Part shown: piece by piece, positions 25,823 to 33,097 of the stretch
Position numbering within the stretch: the stretch's first letter is position 1
Layout: each line of letters starts with the position of its first letter
Origin: Palsa-1392 sp036490335
GTDB taxonomy: Bacteria; Verrucomicrobiota; Verrucomicrobiia; Chthoniobacterales; UBA10450
NCBI GenBank assembly: GCA_036490335.1
Contig: DASXEB010000017.1
Span: forward strand, 248,001-312,000
Reading direction: 5' to 3'
DNA: 64,000 nt
Notes under the pieces: generated by a model
Seen by the model: only the letters and a program-made list of their open reading frames with translations
The model's database searches: none
Told to the model about the DNA's origin: nothing
Position numbers and translations under genes: made by a program

Positions 25823-27411
25823 AGGCGCCGGAATTAAAATCGCATTACGACGTCGTCATTCTCGGCGCGGGCCACAACGGTCTGGTCGCCGCGACTTATC
25901 TCGCGCGCGCCGGCCTGAGCGTGCTCCTGCTCGAAAAAAACGATTATCTCGGCGGCGCGACCACTTCGCAGAAAATTTTCCCCGACTACGACGCGTGGCT
26001 CTCGCGCTATTCTTATCTCGTTAGTCTGTTCCCGGAAAAAATTATTCGCGAACTCGGGCTCGATCTCGAATTGCGGCGGCGCAAGACCGGATCGTTCACG
26101 CCCTACGAAAAAAACGGGCGCCACGACGGTCTGCTCTTGAGCAACGTCTCCGACGAAGTCAGCCGCGCCTCGATCGTCGCGCTCACCGGCAGCGATCGCG
26201 AGTTCGAGCAGATGAAAAAATTCTACGGACTTGCGCGCGTTTTCGCGGAAAACGTTTGGGACGGCTTGCTCGAGCCGCTCGTAAGCAAGGAAGAAACGCG
26301 TCGCCGCTTCGATCACGACGCGACTGCGCGCGAAGCCTGGCGCAGTCTCGCCGAAGAACCGCTCGGTCGCGCGCTCGAACGTTATCTCGAAAACGATTTG
26401 CTCCGCGGCCTCGTTTTCACCGACGCGAAGATCGGCGTCCTGACCGAGCCTAACGATCAAACATTGTTACAGAATCGCTGCTTCCTCTATCACCTCATCG
26501 GCAACAAAACCGGCGAATGGAAAGTGCCGGTCGGCGGGATGGGCGCGGTCGCGCGCAGACTCGAAACCGCCGCACTGACGAGCGGCGCGGTCGGCCTAAC
26601 GAACGTCCTTTTGCGCCGGCTCGATCTTGGCGGCGCGAAGCAAACCATCGAATTCGAGCGCTCGGGGAAAATTCAAAACGTGAACGCGCGTTTTCTGCTT
26701 GTAAATTTGGGCCGCAACATTCTCGCGAAGTTGTTAGGCAAAACCTTTTCGCCTAACGATGACGACGAAGGTTCCGTTTTCAAAATCAACCTGCTCTTGC
26801 GCCGTTTGCCGAAACTGAAAGCGAAGCGTTATCCGGCGACGGAAGCGTTCTGCGGCACCTTTCACATCGACGAAGGCTACGCGGAAATGAACCGCAGCTA
26901 CGCGCAGGCGCGCGCGGGCCGATTGCCGGAGCGGCCGCCATCTGAAATTTACTGTCACACCCTGACCGACGACAGCATTCTCGCGCCGGAATTGCGCGCA
27001 CAAGGTTTCCAAACGCTCACGCTGTTCGGCCTCGACACGCCGTGGTCGCTTTTCGCGCAGGACAACCCGACGACGCGTCGGCAGGCCGAGGAAAAATTTG
27101 TCGCCGGGATCAATCGCTGGCTCGACGAGCCGCTCGAAGATTGTCTCGCGGTCGCGCGCGACGGCAGTCTTTGCATCGAAAGCAAAAGCCCGGTCGATAT
27201 CGAGGACTCGTTAGGGCTTTTTCACGGCAATATTTTTCAAAGCGCGCCGACTTTTCCTTTTGCCGACGACGCGGAGCGGGTCGGCGCCTGGGGCGTCGAG
27301 ACGGAATTCGAGAATGTTTTCCTCTGCGGCTCGAGCGCGCATCGCGGCGGCGCGGTGAGCGGCATTCCCGGTCATAATGCGGCGAAAAAAGTAATCGAGA
27401 TTATTCGTTAG
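25819..27411 (+). CDS. Phytoene-dehydrogenase-like FAD/NAD(P) oxidoreductase
   Basis: 530 aa; its ATG overlaps the ruvA stop by 4 bp. The N-terminal dinucleotide-binding motif is DVVILGAGHNGLVAATYLARAG (GxGxxG, then a terminal acidic LLLEKNDYLGG). C-terminal AHRGGAVSGIPGHNAAKKV closes the FAD-binding fold. This pattern fits the CrtI/PYROXD2 group of amine- or polyene-type flavoproteins. The substrate is unknown; there is no carotenoid cluster here. The last four bases of coding plus the TAG stop (27404-27411) come from a 9-mer copy, and five further copies or near-copies lie inside. Confidence 0.88.
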   Translation: MKAPELKSHYDVVILGAGHNGLVAATYLARAGLSVLLLEKNDYLGGATTSQKIFPDYDAWLSRYSYLVSLFPEKIIRELGLDLELRRRKTGSFTPYEKNGRHDGLLLSNVSDEVSRASIVALTGSDREFEQMKKFYGLARVFAENVWDGLLEPLVSKEETRRRFDHDATAREAWRSLAEEPLGRALERYLENDLLRGLVFTDAKIGVLTEPNDQTLLQNRCFLYHLIGNKTGEWKVPVGGMGAVARRLETAALTSGAVGLTNVLLRRLDLGGAKQTIEFERSGKIQNVNARFLLVNLGRNILAKLLGKTFSPNDDDEGSVFKINLLLRRLPKLKAKRYPATEAFCGTFHIDEGYAEMNRSYAQARAGRLPERPPSEIYCHTLTDDSILAPELRAQGFQTLTLFGLDTPWSLFAQDNPTTRRQAEEKFVAGINRWLDEPLEDCLAVARDGSLCIESKSPVDIEDSLGLFHGNIFQSAPTFPFADDAERVGAWGVETEFENVFLCGSSAHRGGAVSGIPGHNAAKKVIEIIR

Positions 27412-27430
27412 GCAGTTTTTTTCGCCGCGC

Positions 27431-27457
27431 TGGTGCGCGATGCAGGGTTCGAACCTG
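27431..27457. repeat. Direct repeat of the tRNA-Val 3' end (distal att-like copy)
   Basis: Identical over 27 bp to 28675-28701, covering CCA, the acceptor 3' strand and most of the T-arm. The match stops after GAACCTG; the next bases are TACGACC here and CGACTTC at the gene. The rest of the tRNA is missing, so this is a fragment and not a gene. The 20 bp before it, after the oxidoreductase stop, are non-coding. Confidence 0.88.
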
Positions 27458-27658
27458 TACGACCTCCCTTGAACCTCAGGCAGTTGCGGCGACTGACACA
27501 CAACTAGACGCACAAAAAATCCGGCACGGCTTCGAAATCTGTGAAGTGATCCGCTGCTGGCCGCTACTGCCCGCTATTTTGCAGTCCGCGGTCTTGGCGA
27601 TCGTTAGACCCTATGCGCGAGACTTGTCCACAGCCGCCAGCCGGCAGGCGTTGACTGG

Positions 27659-27692
27659 TCGCCCGAGCCCCGAAGGGAAAGAGCTCGGGCGA
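27659..27692. other. Strong stem-loop upstream of the element genes (possible origin)
   Basis: TCGCCCGAGC (27659-27668) and GCTCGGGCGA (27683-27692) are exact 10-bp reverse complements with a 14-nt loop (CCCGAAGGGAAAGA). It sits in the 318-bp non-coding part of the element, 84 bp before the first gene. A hairpin at this place could be the single- or double-strand origin of a rolling-circle replicon, or a regulatory hairpin. No other signal is evident in 27458-27775. Confidence 0.5.
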
Positions 27693-27775
27693 TCCGCGCT
27701 GAGCGGAAAGGAAACCGGGTGTGGTCAAGTCGGTCGTGAAACCTTTGAGCAACCAAAAACCGAAAGGAAAAATAA

Positions 27776-28066
27776 ATGCAAGCCAAAGCGCAAATAATTA
27801 GTGAGCGTCACGAATCATACACAGGCAAGCGGGGAAAGGTCGAGCAGACGATTCTGAGCTGTCTCGACCTGGATGGAACGCATCCGTTTCTCAATACGTT
27901 CGACTTCGTATTTAACGAAGACGAAGCGAAAACGTACGGCGGTAAGCTCGTCGGAAAAACCGTCCAGCTTGGCGTCACCAGTTTTGAGCCGGCCTTCGGT
28001 GGTCGGCTGCGTGCGAAAGGACAGATTCTCGGCGTCGCAGGAAATGCGCCGCCGCGCGCTGCCTAA
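27776..28066 (+). CDS. Small element protein, possible ssDNA-binding protein
   Basis: 96 aa, ATG start with a good ribosome-binding site (GAAAGGA about 8 nt upstream). I recognise no named family. The body is beta-rich, with TYGGKLVGKTVQLGVTSFEP and FGGRLRAKGQILGVAG, and lacks a membrane helix or signal. Its size, charge and position in front of a Rep gene resemble the single-strand-binding proteins of filamentous phages and small replicons; this is inference from context. The TAA stop is part of a GCCTAACGC near-copy of the 9-mer. Confidence 0.7.
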   Translation: MQAKAQIISERHESYTGKRGKVEQTILSCLDLDGTHPFLNTFDFVFNEDEAKTYGGKLVGKTVQLGVTSFEPAFGGRLRAKGQILGVAGNAPPRAA

Positions 28067-28088
28067 CGCCTAACGAAAGTTTTCTTTG

Positions 28089-28601
28089 ATGGAAGTTCCC
28101 GAGATACATGTACTGAACCGCGTCGGCTGGCAGTTCTTCGGTACGCTCACTTTCAAAAGTGAACGGCTGCCGGAGCGAGTCCGTGTCGGTCTTTACTTCG
28201 CGTTGCTCAGAGAGAGCAAAGCTGTACTCGGAGTGAAGTTCCCGTTTCTCCTGTGGTGTCTTCGGCAGGAGCAAGGCGAAGCAGGAGCGCGAAGACAGTT
28301 CCACTTCTTGTTAGCAGGCGCACCGGAGCGCACCGTAATTCCGACCACATGCTTCTGGCTCCAGGACAAATGGGAGAAGCTCGGGGGCGGAATGGCGCGC
28401 ATCCATGTGTTCGATTCCAGACTAAATGCTGGGTCGTATCTCTTGAAACGAAGCGGATTCGATGAACGTGTCGGCGGTGATGCGTACGAGTCTGCAAAGT
28501 TTTCTAGTAAAGCCTGCGAGCTGATGCTCGCTGATCGCGTCTGGAAAGTGGCTAGATGGCGATCGGAGTACGAGACAGCACGTTTAGCACAGGCCCGGTA
28601 A
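28089..28601 (+). CDS. Rolling-circle replication initiator-like protein (HUH-type, variant)
   Basis: 170 aa from the ATG at 28089. Three Rep motifs occur in order. Motif 1 is FFGTLTF. Motif 2 is RRQFHFLLAG, at the place where related Reps have His-hydrophobic-His; here the first His is Gln (codon CAG at 28298-28300). Motif 3 is SYLLKRS, giving the Tyr-x-x-Lys of the nicking tyrosine. LLWCLRQEQGE before motif 2 is also typical of small ssDNA-replicon Reps. The protein would nick and rejoin one strand at the element's origin. The Gln may weaken metal binding, so activity is uncertain. The spacer 28602-28674 contains one 9-mer. Confidence 0.72.
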   Translation: MEVPEIHVLNRVGWQFFGTLTFKSERLPERVRVGLYFALLRESKAVLGVKFPFLLWCLRQEQGEAGARRQFHFLLAGAPERTVIPTTCFWLQDKWEKLGGGMARIHVFDSRLNAGSYLLKRSGFDERVGGDAYESAKFSSKACELMLADRVWKVARWRSEYETARLAQAR

Positions 28602-28674
28602 TCACCGGCAGCCAGTGAAGCTCAAAGGGTCCTGCAGAGTCCAGTTCTGTCCGGGAAATGCCTAACGAGTCAGA

Positions 28675-28750
28675 TGGTGCGCGATGCAGGGTTCGAACCT
28701 GCGACTTCTTGCGTGTGAAGCAAGCGCTCTACCACTGAGCTAATCGCGCC
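28675..28750 (-). tRNA. tRNA-Val (CAC)
   Basis: 76 nt including encoded CCA. Acceptor arms GGCGCGA / TCGCGCA..., D-arm AGCTCAGTGGTAGAGC, anticodon loop TTCACAC with anticodon CAC, and T-arm GCAGGTTCGAACCCTGC are all intact. The 3' end borders the Rep element and is duplicated at 27431-27457. The 28751-28811 spacer to the next gene shows nothing notable. Confidence 0.95.
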
Positions 28751-28811
28751 GGATTTCGCGTGCGCGTAGAATTGCAGCCGACTGCGCGCGCGGCAACTTT
28801 TTTGATTCCGC

Positions 28812-30464
28812 TCAGGCTTCTTCGGCCGTCGCGGCGAGGGTGAGCGGGACGGGTTTTTCGCTCGTCGTCTCAAGGCGACGGCGCGGGAAAAGCGGCGCGC
28901 GGGTCGAGAGGATTTCGCGAAAATAAATCGCGACGCAGGCGAGCAAAATCCAGGAAGCGATGGGCTGCACGCGATTGAGAAAATCGATCGCGCTCAAAGT
29001 TGAGTCGAGCTTTTTGTCGATCATGAGCACGTGCGCGATCATGGCCGCGCTCATCGCCGAGAAAAGAAAATGGAGCACGCTCAGGCGCAGATTCACGCCG
29101 AGCGCGACGGCGCTGAGGACCGCGCCCCAGAGCAAGTAGCGCTCGTGCATTTGCGCGAGGAGCGCGAACATGAGAAGCCACGGCCCGGCGACCGCGATGA
29201 GCAGTCGCGGATCGCGCGCCCGAGCGTGACGCGCCGCGCCTAACGAGCAAAGGACGAGCGCGATCAGGTAGATGATGCGCAGGGTCCATTGCAGAGTGAA
29301 ATCGAGATGGAACGCGCCGAGGTGCACCGACCAGAAAGGCGCCTTGAGCGACCAGTCGAGCCCGGCCATGAGGGAGGGCAAATTGTAGCAGGAGCTGATG
29401 AAGAGGTAGGGATAATGTTCGCTGCCGTAAAAGAAGCCGACTTTGAGCCAGGCGAAATTTCCGCCGTGCCAGACGCCGATGAGAAAAGCGGCCAGGCCCG
29501 CCACGCCCGCCGCGGCCGCGCCGGGATGAAGCGATCCGCGCCGGATGAAAATGAACGCGACCACAAAAGCGACGATCACGACCGCGAGCCACGCCGTCGC
29601 GTCGCGCAAGAGCCACGGCGAAACGATCACCGCCGAGGTCGCGATGAATCCGGCGAGCACGCGCCCGGCGCTCCCCCAGCGTTTTTGCCACAGCGGCCAG
29701 AAAAGAAAAAATGGCGCGACGAGCAAAAGCTGGCCTTTGAACATTCCGCCGACCGCGAGCAGGCAACCGCACCAAAACCAGCGCCGCGTCAGGGCCGCAA
29801 TCGTGGCGAAAATATAGAACGGTAATATCCAGGCGTCCCATTGCGGCCAGGCGTGTGCATCGAGGATCATCGACGGCTCAAGCCACGCGACCGTGGCGGC
29901 GAGCAACCCGCAAATCGTGCCGCGGTGCGCGAGGGGCAGCCGATTAAGAATGTGCGAGTCGGTCGCGCCGGCCGCGCGCTCGACGACGCGCCTGACGAGC
30001 AGAAAAATTCCGACCGCGGTCGCCAGTTCGCAAAGCGTGTTGATGCGCAAAAGCGGCTCGACAAATTCCGGCCGGCCATCTTCCGCGCCGGGATATTTCT
30101 CCAGCACTTCCTTCGTCCAGATCGACATCACGAGCAGCCGCAGCGGCGGATAATCGAGATTGTATTGGCCATCGTAAGCTTCGCGCCGGACGCGGCTGTA
30201 GATGCCGAGATAGCCGCGGAAAAGCACCCGCCACGAATTGGGCGGCTCGTTAGGCACACGGTTGCTCCCTTCCGCCAGCGTCTGCCCGCCCCAGTAAAAT
30301 GCATTCACGATGTCACCTTGAAAACGGAGATGCTTCGTCTCTTTCCAGGCGAAGCGGCGCAGCTCGACGCCCGCGAAAAGCAACGCGAGCAGCGCGAAGC
30401 CGAGGAGTAAATATTGAGATGCCGGCCGTCGGAAGAACGAACGGGCGCCGCCGCGAGAATCCAT
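28812..30464 (-). CDS. Polytopic membrane glycosyltransferase-like protein (GT87/DUF2029-like)
   Basis: 550 aa. It has about 11 membrane helices and a large loop after the first helix (FQGDIVNAFYWGGQTLAEGS, YDGQYNLDYPPLRLLVMSIW). DYPPLRLL and the acidic first loop match the GT-C superfamily DUF2029/GT87, whose known members use polyprenyl-phosphate mannose. A central FKGQLLLVAPFFLFWPLWQK segment is also typical. It probably acts at the inner membrane on a lipid-linked sugar. Donor and acceptor are unknown. NRVPNEPPN comes from a 9-mer (30247). Confidence 0.78.
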   Translation of the reverse strand: MDSRGGARSFFRRPASQYLLLGFALLALLFAGVELRRFAWKETKHLRFQGDIVNAFYWGGQTLAEGSNRVPNEPPNSWRVLFRGYLGIYSRVRREAYDGQYNLDYPPLRLLVMSIWTKEVLEKYPGAEDGRPEFVEPLLRINTLCELATAVGIFLLVRRVVERAAGATDSHILNRLPLAHRGTICGLLAATVAWLEPSMILDAHAWPQWDAWILPFYIFATIAALTRRWFWCGCLLAVGGMFKGQLLLVAPFFLFWPLWQKRWGSAGRVLAGFIATSAVIVSPWLLRDATAWLAVVIVAFVVAFIFIRRGSLHPGAAAAGVAGLAAFLIGVWHGGNFAWLKVGFFYGSEHYPYLFISSCYNLPSLMAGLDWSLKAPFWSVHLGAFHLDFTLQWTLRIIYLIALVLCSLGAARHARARDPRLLIAVAGPWLLMFALLAQMHERYLLWGAVLSAVALGVNLRLSVLHFLFSAMSAAMIAHVLMIDKKLDSTLSAIDFLNRVQPIASWILLACVAIYFREILSTRAPLFPRRRLETTSEKPVPLTLAATAEEA

Positions 30465-30525
30465 GAAGTCGGACGGACGGTACGCCGGCTGGTGATGGGA
30501 GCAAATCGCGCCGCGCGCTCGGGCG

Positions 30526-31191
30526 TTATTTCCGGGGAAAAATTTCGTCGAACATGAGGAGAAAGCGGCGAATCTCGAACGGCTTCGTGATGTAATCGCG
30601 CGCTCCGGCGGCGAGCATGCGCTCGATCTGACTCGGGGTTGCGTCGGCGCTGATGACGATGACCGGCGTCTGCGTCATCTCCGGCTGGTTGCGCAACTGC
30701 GCGAGCACCTGACTGCCGTGCATGTCGGGCAAATCGAGATCGAGCAGAACGAGCTGCGGCTTGTGCGAAAGCGCGAGGTTGAGACCTTTTTCTCCGCTCG
30801 AAGCCCAGGTCAGATTTGTTCCCGGCCGGTCGTTCAGGATGGCCTCGATCAGTTGGTAATTGGCTTCGCTGTCTTCGATGCAAAGGACGCGATTGCTGTC
30901 GGGCGGCGCCGGCGCGATCGCGGACATTTCGGGCGATTTCCGCGGCGAGCCGTCCGACGATTCGTTAGGCAATTTTCCGTTGGCATCGTCGGGCAGCACT
31001 TTCGGCGACTCGTTAGGCAAGCTCGAAACCGGCGGCGCGGCCGAGATTCGAGCGGCCATTTTTTGCGCCTGTTCGCGCGCTTCCTGCGCTTCGTCAATTG
31101 CCTTGAGCAACTGCTCGCGCAGCATTTTGATTTCGAGCTGCGCGAGGCGCATCGCCTGTTGCGAAGGTTCGCCGTGTTCGGGATTTTTCAT
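30526..31191 (-). CDS. Response regulator with N-terminal coiled coil
   Basis: 221 aa. Residues 10-50 form a coiled coil (MRLAQLEIKMLREQLLKAID), then a Pro/Ser linker (50-95), then a REC domain (about 100-220): VLCIEDSEANYQLIEAIL with the acidic pocket, LVLLDLDLPDM with the phospho-acceptor Asp, VIVISAD and ITKPFE. There is no output domain, so it may act like a single-domain relay. The linker contains LPNES twice, both times from 9-mer copies (30962, 31010). It lies 9 bp after the pilT-like gene and may be cotranscribed with it, suggesting control of pilus motion. Confidence 0.85.
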   Translation of the reverse strand: MKNPEHGEPSQQAMRLAQLEIKMLREQLLKAIDEAQEAREQAQKMAARISAAPPVSSLPNESPKVLPDDANGKLPNESSDGSPRKSPEMSAIAPAPPDSNRVLCIEDSEANYQLIEAILNDRPGTNLTWASSGEKGLNLALSHKPQLVLLDLDLPDMHGSQVLAQLRNQPEMTQTPVIVISADATPSQIERMLAAGARDYITKPFEIRRFLLMFDEIFPRK

Positions 31192-31200
31192 TAATTGATT

Positions 31201-32352
31201 TTAGAGTGATGCAATTTTCAGGCCGGACGGTTCTTCGCCGGACCGGTAACGTAATTTTTTTGCCATATCGAGGTCGCGCCGCATTTTGTTTTTGTGGGTT
31301 GAGAAAAGGAGCGCCGTTTCCTCGTTGATAAAATCATCTTCGAACGCGCGCATGAGCGATTGATCGAAGCTGTGCCAGCCGAGGGTCGAGCCGGCCTCGA
31401 TGATCTCCTGGAAAGTGCGGCTCTCGCCTTCGCCGTAGAGGAGCGCTTCGCGCGTGCGCAGGCTGTTGCCCATGATCTCGGTGATGAGCAAACGGCCGCC
31501 GCCGATCTTGTTCACGAGCCGCTGGCTGACGACGTAGCGCAAAGTGTCGGCGAGCCGTTCGCGGATTTGTTTTTCTTCGTCGTTCGCGAACATGCCGAGG
31601 ATGCGGTTGATGCTTTGGCCGGCGTTGATGGTGTGCAGGGTGCTGAAAACGAGATGGCCGGTTTCCGACGCGGTAAGCGCGATCTCCATCGTTTCGCGGT
31701 CGCGAATTTCGCCGATCAAAATCACTTTCGGCGCCTGGCGCAGTGCAGCGCGCAAGCCGGTCGGAAAATCGGAAAAATCCTTCCCGAGCTCGCGCTGACT
31801 GAAAGCCGAGCGCGCGTGCGGATGGAGAAATTCAATCGGGTCCTCGAGCGTGACGATGTGGACCTGCTGCGTCTGGTTAATCTTGTTCAGGAGCGCGGCG
31901 AGGGTGGTGGTTTTGCCGCTGCCGGTGCTGCCGGTGACGAAGATGATGCCGAATTTTTCGCGCACGATTTCGTTGAAGACCGGCTCCAGGCCTAACGAAT
32001 CGATTGTCGGGATCACCGACTGCAATTTGCGCATGACGATGCCGGTGTTCCCGGCCTGGTGGTAAATATTGACGCGGAATCGCGCCAGTCCCGGCAGCGC
32101 GTAGCTCGTGTCGCACGAGCCGGTCTCCGTCAGGTCGTGCCGCAGCCGCTCGGTGCCATTGATCAAAAGAGTGGCCATCGCATCGGTGTGGCCCGGCTGA
32201 AGGGCGGCGTTTTCATCCGCCATCGGCAGCTCGTGCAGCCTGCCGTAACGCTCGACCAACGGCGGTTTGCCGACGAGAAACAAGCAGTCGGAAACGCCGT
32301 CGCCGCTCTGCAGCATCGCTGTGAGCAGGGTTTGAAATTCTTCATTTGTCAT
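31201..32352 (-). CDS. PilT-family type IV pilus retraction ATPase
   Basis: 383 aa from the ATG at 32352 (MTNEEFQTLLTAMLQSGDGV), where the PAS-like N-terminal domain of PilT begins; the frame continues upstream without similarity. Walker A is VTGSTGSGKTTTL, the Asp box is IVTLEDPIEFLH, Walker B is PKVILIGEIRDRETMEIAL and the His box is TGHLVFSTLHTINAG. A C-terminal extension (INEETALLFSTHKNKMRRDL) is PilU-like. It powers pilus depolymerisation at the inner membrane, needed for twitching and DNA uptake. With pilMNO at 35-37.5 kb it points to a working type IV pilus. Confidence 0.9.
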   Translation of the reverse strand: MTNEEFQTLLTAMLQSGDGVSDCLFLVGKPPLVERYGRLHELPMADENAALQPGHTDAMATLLINGTERLRHDLTETGSCDTSYALPGLARFRVNIYHQAGNTGIVMRKLQSVIPTIDSLGLEPVFNEIVREKFGIIFVTGSTGSGKTTTLAALLNKINQTQQVHIVTLEDPIEFLHPHARSAFSQRELGKDFSDFPTGLRAALRQAPKVILIGEIRDRETMEIALTASETGHLVFSTLHTINAGQSINRILGMFANDEEKQIRERLADTLRYVVSQRLVNKIGGGRLLITEIMGNSLRTREALLYGEGESRTFQEIIEAGSTLGWHSFDQSLMRAFEDDFINEETALLFSTHKNKMRRDLDMAKKLRYRSGEEPSGLKIASL

Positions 32353-32479
32353 GGCGCGGCCCGGCCCGAGAGAGGCGGCACGAAGCCGGCCGGAAGCTTT
32401 TTTGCTGCAAGAACTGTTCCACCCCGCGAGCGAAATCACCGCGGCTTGCGAAACGCGACGCGGCCTTTATTAAGAAGGC

Positions 32480-32926
32480 ATGTCCGAACACAAAATGACC
32501 CTGACATGGAAGCGCGCCACGCCCGACTTCGAATACAAAACCTACAACCGGGATCATACCTGGAGCTTCGACGGCGGCCACGAGATGGAAGCGAGCGCCG
32601 CGCCGGCCTATCTCGGCAACCCGAAGAACGTCGATCCCGAGGAAGCGTTCGTAGCCGCGCTTTCCAGTTGCCACATGCTCACCTTTCTGGCGGTGGCCTG
32701 TAAGAAAAAATTTCTCCTCGACCAATATGTCGACGAGGCACTTGGCCACATGGAAAAAGGCGCCGATGGCAAACTCGCCATCACCCGCGTCGAGCTCCAT
32801 CCGAAGCTAAAATTCTCCGGCGAAAATCAGCCGGACGAAAAGGAGATCGACGAGATGCACCACTTCGCGCACGACAATTGTTTCATCGCCAACTCGGTCA
32901 AGACCGAAGTGACGGTCGCGAAATAG
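32480..32926 (+). CDS. OsmC-family peroxide-resistance-like protein
   Basis: 148 aa. The two conserved cysteines of the family are present, in ALSSCHMLTFLA and AHDNCFIANSV, about 60 residues apart. VDPEEAFVAALSSC is the signature. OsmC/Ohr proteins reduce organic hydroperoxides through these cysteines. The length and the NPKNVDPEEAF block fit the OsmC-like branch. The gene stands alone between pilT and glyS. Its promoter should lie in the 127-bp divergent spacer 32353-32479, where I see no clear element. Confidence 0.9.
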   Translation: MSEHKMTLTWKRATPDFEYKTYNRDHTWSFDGGHEMEASAAPAYLGNPKNVDPEEAFVAALSSCHMLTFLAVACKKKFLLDQYVDEALGHMEKGADGKLAITRVELHPKLKFSGENQPDEKEIDEMHHFAHDNCFIANSVKTEVTVAK

Positions 32927-32943
32927 CGCCACGATCCGGAAAA

Positions 32944-33080
32944 GAACCAGAAACCAGAGAGCCAAAAAAGCGGATGAATCAGGAAAGCAGGAAAACAGGA
33001 AAACAGGAAAGTCGAACGCGCTGCATTCTCTTTTTCCTGCTTTCCTTTTTTCCTGCTTCCTTTCTGGTTTCCTGGCTTCC
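32944..33080. repeat. Long imperfect purine/pyrimidine inverted repeat
   Basis: Left of centre, AGGAAAGCAGGAAAACAGG-type purine repeats (about 32980-33010) face their pyrimidine complement TTTTTCCTGCTTTCC (33030-33046) and TTTTTTCCTGCTTCC. Further out, ACCAGAAACCAGAGAGCC faces TTTCTGGTTTCCTGGCTTCC. The result is a long imperfect hairpin with a short unpaired centre (GTCGAACGCGCTGC). It lies between osmC and glyS and could end the osmC transcript. The unit AGGAAAGCAGGAAA is simple and could spread by slippage. Confidence 0.65.
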
Positions 33081-33097
33081 AAATTCAACTTCCTCCG

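Larger units (their letters stand above)
27431..28701. mobile_element. Minimal Rep-encoding element integrated at tRNA-Val
   Basis: The last 27 bases of tRNA-Val (28675-28701, including CCA) recur exactly at 27431-27457, in the same orientation. Between the copies lie a 3'-proximal non-coding region with a strong stem-loop, a 96-aa protein and a Rep-like protein, and nothing else. The layout (intact tRNA at one end, a 3'-tRNA fragment at the other) is that of an element inserted into a tRNA gene. No integrase is encoded, so entry would need a host recombinase or a helper. It resembles a small plasmid or ssDNA-phage replicon about 1.24 kb long. It contains 9-mer copies (28068 and 28660), which argues for long residence or acquisition from a related host. 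Confidence 0.75.

Noticed and set aside
27431..27507. A second tRNA gene
   Set aside because: Only the 3' 27 bases match tRNA-Val; no acceptor 5' strand, D-arm or anticodon arm can be formed.
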